Shown in pieces: positions 44,382 to 50,698 of a stretch of DNA of 50,698 bases. Origin of the DNA: Bacteroidota bacterium (GTDB lineage Bacteria; Bacteroidota; Bacteroidia; Flavobacteriales; Weeksellaceae); assembly GCA_023399595.1 (NCBI GenBank), contig JAEWOR010000029.1, positions 1 to 50,698 on the forward strand. The letters run 5' to 3'. Under the pieces are notes generated by a model, which had not been told where the DNA came from, did not search any database, and saw only the letters and a list, made by a program, of their open reading frames with translations. Every line of letters begins with the position of its first letter. Within the stretch, counting starts at the first letter, position 1. The position numbers were made by a program, and so were the translations under genes.

Positions 44382-44879
44382 TTATATAATCTGTTCCATA
44401 CTGGAAACACTTTTATTTTTTTGATAATCTTCAAGTTTTTCCCTAATAAATCTTAATGCATAAGGAGCTAGATATACCACAGCTATTCCTATTACTTTCT
44501 TTTTCCAGTTGCCACTTCTTATATTTTTCTGTGCAAAATTAGCTACTAAAGCTTTAGTTCCTAATTTTATGGCGCTGTCTATTAAGTTACCACTGGCAGG
44601 AGTGTCTGTTAATCCCATTATCGTATTTTTATTGAAAACTACATTTTTGATACTAGAGCCAATTTGTCTTGAGATTTCATCAGTTCGCAATGCAACTTTC
44701 TCTTCTCCATTTTCATCTTCCACTTCTTTTAAATAATCATCCGAAAGTCCGTGTGTGAAAGCACTTAAACTTTCTTTTGTATTTCTAAAAGTCAGCAAGT
44801 CTTCTAAATCATCAATTTCATTTTTTAGAAGTTTTTTCTTACGTCTTAGTTCATCTAAGCTTTCATAATTAACTGCCAT
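44382..44879 (-). CDS. Conserved hypothetical protein of the YtxH operon
   Basis: 165 residues: N-terminal coiled coil (about 5-30, LRRKKKLLKNEIDDLEDLL), a middle region with a DTPASGNLIDSAIKLGTKALVANFAQ stretch, and one hydrophobic helix near 128-143. It starts 2 nt after the holin-X-like gene. Similar proteins occur with YtxH and phage-holin-type proteins in Bacteroidota; no function is established. Confidence 0.7.
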   Translation of the reverse strand: MAVNYESLDELRRKKKLLKNEIDDLEDLLTFRNTKESLSAFTHGLSDDYLKEVEDENGEEKVALRTDEISRQIGSSIKNVVFNKNTIMGLTDTPASGNLIDSAIKLGTKALVANFAQKNIRSGNWKKKVIGIAVVYLAPYALRFIREKLEDYQKNKSVSSMEQII

Positions 44880-44881
44880 AA

Positions 44882-45190
44882 TTAATGATTTATGAATTTT
44901 ACAATACTGTTAGCTACAAAATAAGTGATTCTCTTTTTAAAAGCAAATATGATAATCATAACTAATAAATAGAAAGCTGCCACAATAAGGAAACCATAAG
45001 AATCATTATTCAAAGCTTCACCTATCAAAAATGCAATTCCAAAATTTAATAATATAATGAAAAAACTAAAAGCAATAAGAACAATAGTAAGGAAAGCAAC
45101 AATCCCCATAAATAAAGAGGATTTTTCAGCAGCTTCAAGTCTTAATAAATCTAATCTCTTGGAGATATATTCTTTCAGAGTATCAAACAT
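44882..45190 (-). CDS. Phage-holin family (holin-X/DUF1469-like) membrane protein
   Basis: 102 residues: an amphipathic N-terminal segment (LKEYISKRLDLLRLEAAEKSS) and two long hydrophobic helices (about 27-50, 65-85). This fits the chromosomal holin-X family, which despite the name is not linked to lysis and is usually found with YtxH proteins. No prophage genes surround it. It is separated from ytxH by a possible terminator. Confidence 0.78.
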   Translation of the reverse strand: MFDTLKEYISKRLDLLRLEAAEKSSLFMGIVAFLTIVLIAFSFFIILLNFGIAFLIGEALNNDSYGFLIVAAFYLLVMIIIFAFKKRITYFVANSIVKFINH

Positions 45191-45218
45191 TTATTTTTTT
45201 TTTAAAGTTACAAAAAAA

Positions 45219-45241
45219 GGAACTTTAAAGCATAAAGTTCC
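45219..45241 (-). terminator. Possible attenuator between ytxH and the holin-like gene
   Basis: GGAACTTTA and TAAAGTTCC form a 9-bp stem around AAGCA, followed on the minus strand by seven T. It lies in the 76-nt gap, so it could lower expression of the two distal genes relative to ytxH. Confidence 0.6.
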
Positions 45242-45266
45242 TATAGTAAATATAAAATATATTTTC

Positions 45267-45614
45267 TTATTTAAGGTTATCTAACTCTGATTCAACATTT
45301 TTTACTGCATCAGTTGTTTTAGTAACAATTTGATCTTTGTACTTATCGTAACTATCTTTTACAGTGTGTGCCACATTATTAGCAGTTTCTTTGAATGTAG
45401 AAGAAATAGTATTGTACTGATCTTTCATTTTGTCAGATACTTCATCGTATTTATCTTTAGCTTGATCTTTAAGATCGTTCGCTTTATTTTTTATTTTCTT
45501 TCTAGTTTCTTTTCCTTCTTCAGGTGCATAAAGCATTCCTAAAACAACACCTGCTGCTGCTCCTGCTAATAAACCTGCTAAGATTCCTGCTGAATTTCTT
45601 CCTTTTCTTGACAT
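45267..45614 (-). CDS. YtxH domain-containing protein
   Basis: 115 residues: glycine/alanine-rich membrane segment (about 8-29, GILAGLLAGAAAGVVLGMLYAPEEG, the YtxH signature) followed by a long, highly charged helical tail (LKDQAKDKYDEVSDKMKDQY). The family is associated with general stress responses. It is the first gene of a three-gene minus-strand set. Confidence 0.88.
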   Translation of the reverse strand: MSRKGRNSAGILAGLLAGAAAGVVLGMLYAPEEGKETRKKIKNKANDLKDQAKDKYDEVSDKMKDQYNTISSTFKETANNVAHTVKDSYDKYKDQIVTKTTDAVKNVESELDNLK

Positions 45615-45725
45615 TTTAATTTTTTTTTAGTTAATACAATTGTTTGTTATATGTTTTTCAAATGCCAATAATGTACCAAAGTCTTAATTGTCACTATTAA
45701 AAAATGTTAATAGAATACAAAATTA

Positions 45726-46394
45726 TTAGCAGATAAATGAAATAATTTTTTCTATAGTTTCTTCTTTAGTAAGCTGAGAATTGTCTATTAAAATAGCGTC
45801 TTCGGCTTGTTTTAATGGAGCAATTTCTCTTTCACTATCAGCTTTATCTCTTGCTATTAAGTTTTCTCTTACTTCCTCTTCATTGGCAGGAATTCCTAAA
45901 CCTAAAAGTTCATTATATCTTCTTTTCGTACGTTCTTCAATACTTGCAGTTAAAAAGAATTTATAGTCCGCATTGGGTAAAACTACGGTTCCAATATCCC
46001 TACCATCCATTATTACGCCTCCTTTTTTTGCAATTTTTCTTTGGGTGTCTAATAGAAAATCTCTTACCTCTTTTTGTTTCGCAATAAAGCTTACATTTTC
46101 AGATACCTTTTGGTCTCTAATTTCTAAAGAAACATCTACATCATTCAGATAAAGTATGAGTTCATTTTTTTCTTTTTTAAACTCTAAATGAATGTTGGAT
46201 AGGTTTTCAAAAAGTTTGGACAGGTTAATTTCACCCTTTTCATCAGAACAATTTTGCACCGCAAAATAAGTAATTCCTCGGTATAATGCCCCCGTGTCTA
46301 AATGGATAATTCCTAATTTTTCTGCAATAATTTTGGAGATAGAACTCTTCCCAGTGGAAGAATAACCGTCCATAGCGATGATAGGTTTTCTCAT
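45726..46394 (-). CDS. cmk: (d)CMP kinase
   Basis: 222 residues: P-loop GYSSTGKSS at 8-16, LDTGALYRGITYFAV, GRDIGTVVLPNADYKFFLTAS and the RDKADSERE lid region, all typical of Cmk. It phosphorylates CMP and dCMP. It lies 56 nt downstream of porQ, an arrangement widespread in Bacteroidota, and is probably co-transcribed with it. Confidence 0.95.
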   Translation of the reverse strand: MRKPIIAMDGYSSTGKSSISKIIAEKLGIIHLDTGALYRGITYFAVQNCSDEKGEINLSKLFENLSNIHLEFKKEKNELILYLNDVDVSLEIRDQKVSENVSFIAKQKEVRDFLLDTQRKIAKKGGVIMDGRDIGTVVLPNADYKFFLTASIEERTKRRYNELLGLGIPANEEEVRENLIARDKADSEREIAPLKQAEDAILIDNSQLTKEETIEKIISFIC

Positions 46395-46450
46395 GCTGCA
46401 AATTTCAAGATTTTTTTTGAATTAAAAGCATGAATTGGTCTGAAGAATTT

Positions 46451-47455
46451 CTAAAAAGTATTTCTTTTGAGTCCGCTTAAATCTACAGAAATTCCAATTT
46501 GGTTAACATTGGTTGAATTATGATAACGAACATGAGCATAATCTAATTTGAAATTAGCTACTTTTACTCCAAAACCTGCAGAAAGTCCTGCAAAGCTTCT
46601 TTGGTCTACAACAGCCAGTTCATTTCCACGTTTTACATTGTATCCTAAACGAATTTGGAAAGATTTTTCTGGGAATAATTCTGCTCCAATTGAAAAATGA
46701 TCTGCAATTTTTCTTCCGATACCTACTTCTTGTCCGTTATTGTTGTATTCAGATGAAATATCTAATTGCTGTAAATCGTGAGCAGTAAGAGTTATGGCCA
46801 GTGGGAAATTAGGAATAATTCTGGTGTAACCTAAATCTACTCGGAAAGGAAGATTTTCTCTCGTTCCGTTGAAAGATTTAAATTGATATCCAAAATTTCT
46901 AAAAACCAAAGCAACGGTTTCCTTATTTTTTCTGTTATGATAACTTACTGCAGCAGTTCCAGCGATAGCCGCAGAAGTGTAATTGTCTATTTTTGAAGTA
47001 ATAAAATTGATTCCTCCCCCAATGGTCCAGTCTTTCTCGAATCTATAAGCATAACCAAGACCAACAGCAACATCAGTAGCTGTAAAGCTTCCCATCTCCA
47101 TACCGCTTTCATCCGTTCTTGGTATGTCTCCATAATTCATGTATCTAGCGTTGATGGATGCCATATGCCCGTTTTCAAATTCTTTAGCGAAAGCAATTGT
47201 TCCGTATTTAGAATCTGCCAAATAAGCAGCACCATTTAAAGAAAGTTGCATATCTGAATCTTCATTCAGCATCGTAGGATTCACAATAGCCATTGCTACA
47301 TCATGATCTCGTAAAGATACCGCATCGCCACCTAAAGCAGCTTGCTTTGCAGATACTGGAATATTAAGGAAAGGATATACATTTTCGCCACTTTGTCCAA
47401 ATGCAAAAATACTCCCTAAAAGAAATGAAAAAAGTACAGTTTTCTTCAAAATCAA
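46451..47455 (-). CDS. porQ: Type IX secretion system protein PorQ
   Basis: 334 residues: signal peptide (1-20), conserved start of the mature part (YPFLNIPVSAKQAALGG), and a beta-barrel of the PorV/PorQ class ending in an aromatic residue. PorQ binds PorZ and belongs to the attachment complex that handles T9SS cargo after export. Agreement with the T9SS-sorted protein at 9796-10716. The position directly before cmk supports the assignment. Confidence 0.92.
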   Translation of the reverse strand: MILKKTVLFSFLLGSIFAFGQSGENVYPFLNIPVSAKQAALGGDAVSLRDHDVAMAIVNPTMLNEDSDMQLSLNGAAYLADSKYGTIAFAKEFENGHMASINARYMNYGDIPRTDESGMEMGSFTATDVAVGLGYAYRFEKDWTIGGGINFITSKIDNYTSAAIAGTAAVSYHNRKNKETVALVFRNFGYQFKSFNGTRENLPFRVDLGYTRIIPNFPLAITLTAHDLQQLDISSEYNNNGQEVGIGRKIADHFSIGAELFPEKSFQIRLGYNVKRGNELAVVDQRSFAGLSAGFGVKVANFKLDYAHVRYHNSTNVNQIGISVDLSGLKRNTF

Positions 47456-47467
47456 AATTACTTAATG

Positions 47468-47497
47468 CAAAAATAATCCTTTTTAGGACTTAGCAAA
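47468..47497 (-). promoter_or_regulatory. Promoter of porQ-cmk
   Basis: On the minus strand TTTG (47494-47497), 18-nt spacer, TATTTTTG (47468-47475); 12 nt to the ATG. Confidence 0.65.
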
Positions 47498-47554
47498 ATA
47501 TTTAATAGATTATTTAGTGGTAAATATTTTCTTTTCACTGAATTTTCTATTCAT

Positions 47555-47562
47555 TATATTTG
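47555..47562 (+). promoter_or_regulatory. -7 element of pyrH-frr
   Basis: TATATTTG followed by GCAC; the ATG of pyrH is 52 nt downstream. -33 TTG not clear. Confidence 0.5.
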
Positions 47563-47614
47563 CACAATTATTTTTTATAAAATTAATAATAAACTTCTTT
47601 AGAGATAAAAAAAT

Positions 47615-48325
47615 ATGAAATACAAAAGAATTCTTCTTAAACTAAGCGGTGAAGCTTTAATGGGCGACAGACAATATGGAATTGACAATGAGCGACTGAA
47701 AGAATACGCTGCTGAAATAAAAAAAGTAGTAGACATAGGTTGTGAAATTGCCATCGTAATAGGAGGAGGAAACATCTTTAGAGGAGTTGCGGGTGCAGCA
47801 AAAGGTATGGACAGGGTGCAAGGGGATTATATGGGAATGTTGGCAACGGTTATTAACGGAATGGCTTTGCAAGGTGCTTTGGAAGACGTAGGAATTAAAA
47901 CTCGTTTACAATCTGCTATTGAAATGGATAAAGTAGCGGAACCTTTCATTAAAAGACGTGCCGTAAGACATTTAGAAAAAGGAAGAGTAGTTATATTTGG
48001 AGCTGGAACAGGAAATCCTTATTTTACAACAGATACTGCTGCTACTTTAAGAGCTATTGAAATTGATGCTGATGTTATTTTGAAAGGAACTAGAGTAGAT
48101 GGTATTTATGACAGCGACCCAGAGAAAAATGAAAATGCAGTGAAGTTTAATTCATTATCTTTTGATGAAGTTTTTGAAAAGAATTTAAAAGTAATGGATA
48201 TGACTGCTTTCACTCTAAGCCATGAAAATAATTTGCCTATTCTTGTATTCGATATGAATAAAGAAGGAAATCTTCTGAAAATAGTAGAAGGCGAAGAAGT
48301 AGGAACTTTAGTGAATTTAAAATAA
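47615..48325 (+). CDS. pyrH: Uridylate kinase
   Basis: 236 residues with the amino-acid-kinase fold: RILLKLSGEALMG at the start, VIGGGNIFRG (49-58), and TDTAATLRAIEIDADVILKGT. PyrH makes UDP from UMP and is essential. It precedes frr by 80 nt, the usual pyrH-frr pairing. Confidence 0.96.
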   Translation: MKYKRILLKLSGEALMGDRQYGIDNERLKEYAAEIKKVVDIGCEIAIVIGGGNIFRGVAGAAKGMDRVQGDYMGMLATVINGMALQGALEDVGIKTRLQSAIEMDKVAEPFIKRRAVRHLEKGRVVIFGAGTGNPYFTTDTAATLRAIEIDADVILKGTRVDGIYDSDPEKNENAVKFNSLSFDEVFEKNLKVMDMTAFTLSHENNLPILVFDMNKEGNLLKIVEGEEVGTLVNLK

Positions 48326-48405
48326 TAAAGAGTAAAAAGTTAGAGTAAATTATCAGTTACTTATTACTCATACAAAATGTGTAACTATCAAACTTTAAAT
48401 ATATA

Positions 48406-48960
48406 ATGGAAGAATTAGATTTAATAGTACAATCTGTAAAAGAAGACATGGAGGCTGCCATCAAACATTTGGATCATGCATTCCAGAAAATTAGAGCTGG
48501 AAGAGCTTCTACAAATATGGTACAAGATGTAATGGTAGAATATTATGGAGCAATGACGCCAATAAACCAAGTAGCCAATGTATCGGTACCGGACGCAATG
48601 ACTATTTCTATACAACCATGGGACAGAGGAGCTATTGGAGCCATTGAAAAAGCTATTATTAATTCTAATTTAGGTTTTGCACCTTCTAACAACGGTGATG
48701 TTATTATCCTAAGTGTTCCACCTTTAACGGAGGAAAGAAGAAAAGAACTAGCAAAACAGGCAAAATCTGAAGCTGAACAAACTAAAGTAACTATTCGTAA
48801 TGCTAGACAAGATGGTCACAAAGAGCTTAAAAAATTAGACGGGGTATCTGAAGATGTGGTAAAAGGTGTAGAAGCAGATATTCAGGATTTAACTGATAAA
48901 TATGTTAAAGTTTGTGATGAACATTTCAAAATAAAAGAAGCTGAAATTTTAAAAGTTTAA
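48406..48960 (+). CDS. frr: Ribosome recycling factor
   Basis: 184 residues, the standard length, with family features: MEAAIKHLDHAFQKIRAGRAS, YYGAMTPINQVANVSVPDA, the IQPWDRGAIGAIEKAI stretch and PPLTEERRKELAKQAKSEAEQTK. It splits post-termination ribosomes with EF-G. Followed by a terminator. Confidence 0.96.
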   Translation: MEELDLIVQSVKEDMEAAIKHLDHAFQKIRAGRASTNMVQDVMVEYYGAMTPINQVANVSVPDAMTISIQPWDRGAIGAIEKAIINSNLGFAPSNNGDVIILSVPPLTEERRKELAKQAKSEAEQTKVTIRNARQDGHKELKKLDGVSEDVVKGVEADIQDLTDKYVKVCDEHFKIKEAEILKV

Positions 48961-48980
48961 TTAACTTTTAAATAAAAAAT

Positions 48981-49008
48981 AATCCGTCTTACAACTAAGG
49001 CGGATTTT
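48981..49008 (+). terminator. Terminator of pyrH-frr
   Basis: AATCCGTCTTA and TAAGGCGGATT pair with one G-T around CAAC; a T-run follows. Confidence 0.7.
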
Positions 49009-49035
49009 TTCATTTATAGTATTGGTAATCAACAT

Positions 49036-49270
49036 TGTATATTAATTTTTAAAGATTACAATCAATTGAATTTATTTCAAACGACATTTGAAGATTTGAT
49101 TCCAGAAAGTTATCCAGTTAATGTTAGGAATGAAGTTATAGTACAGATAAAGCTCCAACCATGATTAAAGATCTATAAAATATGCCTCATCCGAGATACC
49201 ATCCAAAAATGATGCTCAAGATGATGGTTTTTACCTTAGCACACGACAAAAGCTACAAGTATTAGAAAAA
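49036..49270 (+). pseudogene. Decayed IS1182-family transposase (N-terminal remnant)
   Basis: The plus strand reads FKDYNQLNLFQTTFEDLIPE and then SYPVNVRNEVIVQI, which is the N-terminus of IS1182-family transposases (a YNQxQxxLFP-like start, then LIPExHPV). It breaks at a TGA near 49161 and a frame change, and continues as YHPKMMLKMMVFTLAHDKSYKY (the YHPxMMLKVLIYAY motif) up to a stop near 49263. The rest of the element is not recognisable as a protein; no intact terminal repeats were found. Confidence 0.75.
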
Positions 49271-49581
49271 TCAATACAATAAATGTTTTGAAATTTACAT
49301 CACTAACTAATTTTCAGCAAATTAATAGATACTTACAAAGTATTCTATTTTATTTCAGAAAAATGATTTTGTTTTAGTGTTAAATCATACCAATTGAGAG
49401 TTTGGAAATTCCAACATCAATATTCTGTTGCTCGGCATTGGTTACAAAAAATAACGATTCTCTTGATGATCAAAATATTAGATAAAATGCGAAATAAAGA
49501 CAGCAATGAACGTATTGAACTCACAATTTTTTTTTTTAAAAGAATATTTCAAATATTAGATGACATTAAAAATTGTTAGTC
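49271..49581. other. Gene-free stretch after the IS1182 remnant
   Basis: AT-rich, with no supported gene. A reading frame with KMRNKDSNERIELTIFFFKRIF (about 49488-49550) might be further decayed transposase, but this is weak. Confidence 0.3.
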
Positions 49582-49905
49582 TTATTTACAAAAACGAGAC
49601 TGAAATCTTTTCTTAAATTCTTCTTTAAATTTATGATTTTCAGGTGAGGAATTTTCTGGACTATTCTCACAAAAGGTTTCTTTATTCCAACCTATTTTTT
49701 TTCCTCTACCACATCTTCCACCAAAACCTCCAAAAAGAATTTTAGAGAGAACCAAAATCCCCATTGCTTGCCAATATGTAATATTTTTTACTCCAATAAT
49801 TTCTGGCAACAACATATTCCACAACCACATTACTATTGCGGTAATCCCAAAAAGACAAAGGATAAAAAACAAAAATATAAACGGTTTTTTATTATGTTTG
49901 TTCAT
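49582..49905 (-). CDS. Small membrane protein paired with an ECF sigma factor
   Basis: 107 residues: two hydrophobic segments (about 9-30 and 45-58), then a GGFGGRCGRGKKIGW turn, and a hydrophilic, charged C-terminal tail (70-107). It begins 8 nt after the sigma factor stop. Anti-sigma factors often have this position, but this protein lacks the N-terminal zinc-binding HxxxCxxC domain, so it may be a different type of partner. No family is recognised. Confidence 0.72.
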   Translation of the reverse strand: MNKHNKKPFIFLFFILCLFGITAIVMWLWNMLLPEIIGVKNITYWQAMGILVLSKILFGGFGGRCGRGKKIGWNKETFCENSPENSSPENHKFKEEFKKRFQSRFCK

Positions 49906-49913
49906 GGTTTTTC

Positions 49914-50468
49914 TTAAAATTTTAATTCTTCATAAAGTTTACTCATCCTCAATCTAAGGTGTTTTATGGCATATTGTTTTCTACTGATAATAGTTTTTAT
50001 ATTTTCTCCTTGCTCGTCTGCAATTTGTTGCAGAGTTTTATCATTCAACTCATTATCTACATATACAATTCTTTGATTTTCTGGAAGTTCATCCAAAGCA
50101 TCAAAAAGTTTTTTCCAAATTTGATCTTGAAATATTTTAAGCTCAGGATTTCCGCTATCGTCCAGCAAAAGTATATCTTTTATAGAAAATTCACCATCTT
50201 CATTTTTATAAGAAAAATCTTCAAGATTTTCAGTTTTTTTCTTTCTATAACTATCTGTTATTTTATTGGCAGTTACCCTGTATAACCAACCTCCAACATT
50301 TACAATTTCTGAAATATTGGCAAGATTACTGAACTGATACCATACTTCTTGCAAAATATCCTCTGCATCCTCAGTATTTTTCACCTTAGGACGAATATAA
50401 GACATCAGTTTTCCGCCATAATTAAGTACAGCTTCTGAAATAATATTTTCTTTTTCCTGATGAGACAT
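49914..50468 (-). CDS. ECF-type RNA polymerase sigma-70 factor
   Basis: 184 residues from ATG 50468 (or 192 from 50492). Region 2 includes AEDILQEVWYQFSNLA and WLYRVTANKITDSYR; region 4 is ELPENQRIVYVDNELNDKTLQQIADEQGENIKTIISRKQ-like, with the helix-turn-helix for -35 recognition. No region 3, so ECF type. It is co-transcribed with the small membrane protein behind it. Its regulon is unknown. Confidence 0.88.
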   Translation of the reverse strand: MSHQEKENIISEAVLNYGGKLMSYIRPKVKNTEDAEDILQEVWYQFSNLANISEIVNVGGWLYRVTANKITDSYRKKKTENLEDFSYKNEDGEFSIKDILLLDDSGNPELKIFQDQIWKKLFDALDELPENQRIVYVDNELNDKTLQQIADEQGENIKTIISRKQYAIKHLRLRMSKLYEELKF

Positions 50469-50526
50469 TATTTTATTGTCGGCAATCTCCATACTAATAT
50501 GACGATTGTAGTGAGATTTTACTTTA

Positions 50527-50559
50527 AAAAAATCGGAAAAAATTACTTCTCCGATTTTT
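50527..50559 (-). terminator. Terminator after the IS1595-like gene
   Basis: AAAATCGGA and TCCGATTTTT pair around an internal loop; it lies between the transposase fragment and the sigma factor gene on the minus strand. Confidence 0.55.
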
Positions 50560-50586
50560 CAGTTAAATATTAAACTGATTATCCGT

Positions 50587-50698
50587 TTAATCACCTAATC
50601 CTGTAATATTAGCAACAATAAGCCTTTCAAAAAGTCTGTCGCCAAAATATCTACGGTTTAGCTTATAAACAAACTCATTGAGGTATAATTGGAGATAT
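50587..50698 (-). CDS. IS1595-family transposase, C-terminal end (cut by window edge)
   Basis: The minus strand is open from the window edge to TAA at 50587-50589 and reads YLQLYLNEFVYKLNRRYFGD then RLFERLIVANITGLGD. The phrase LNEFxYxxNRRYFG is the typical C-terminus of IS1595 (ISXO2-like) transposases. Only 36 codons are visible, so it cannot be judged whether the element is intact. Its position upstream of the sigma gene may have placed new control sequences there. Confidence 0.8.
   Translation of the reverse strand, partial: YLQLYLNEFVYKLNRRYFGDRLFERLIVANITGLGD

Noticed and set aside
44882..45190. Holin-like protein considered as sign of a prophage
   Set aside because: It sits in a YtxH operon; there are no phage structural, integrase or lysin genes in the window.

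Overview
The window is AT-rich DNA from a member of the Bacteroidota, class Flavobacteriia, probably Weeksellaceae (Chryseobacterium/Cloacibacterium-like; the family is an inference). The evidence is a T9SS-sorted protein and PorQ, a fused ResB-CcsA (CcsBA) cytochrome c maturation protein, DUF4920 and DUF4280 proteins, start codons in A-rich leaders without Shine-Dalgarno sequences, and many promoters of the Bacteroidota type (TTG or TTTG, 17-23 nt, TAnnTTTG).

Layout. 1-1290: a PAAR-like DUF4280 protein, a 37-residue ORF and the start of a modular effector-like protein cut by the window edge. 1291-5612: an AddB-like nuclease, a DUF922 protein, a lipoprotein and rsmG, all on the minus strand. 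5708-8719: an aspartate-type aminotransferase, a peroxiredoxin/thioredoxin/small-protein redox cluster and rpsO. 8720-9795: no intact gene, but a decayed IS4-family transposase. 9796-17524: a T9SS cargo protein, tatC, an M1 peptidase, a cbpA-cbpM-AhpD-like cluster, an amino-acid permease and a DUF4920 protein. 17886-26295: ccsBA, ftsK, a LolA-like protein and an LptF/G permease. 26296-26941: a decayed gene and a MITE-like repeat.

26942-43470 is an accessory block, partly richer in G+C. It holds a Ca2+-type P-ATPase. A divergent TetR operon follows, with a His-rich lipoprotein, a cytochrome b561-like protein and a cupin. Next is a compact, non-canonical cbb3-type oxidase operon (CcoN with an N-terminal extension, a CcoO-CcoP-like fusion, two small membrane proteins, DUF488). 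A Crp/Fnr regulator gene lies just upstream of that operon, with a matching palindrome about -41.5 from its promoter. The block ends with a seven-gene TetR/TolC/HlyD/ABC efflux operon in which the two ATPase halves of a YbhF-type protein are separate genes.

43757-50698: a lipoprotein, a YtxH/holin-X-like/hypothetical stress-type operon, cmk, porQ, pyrH-frr, a decayed IS1182-family transposase, an ECF sigma factor with a small membrane partner, and the 3' end of an IS1595-family transposase at the right edge.

The most interesting parts are the unusual cbb3 operon with its regulator and operator, the PAAR-like effector module at the left edge, and the efflux operon with a heptanucleotide repeat tract before a permease gene. 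No CRISPR array, tRNA or rRNA gene was recognised.
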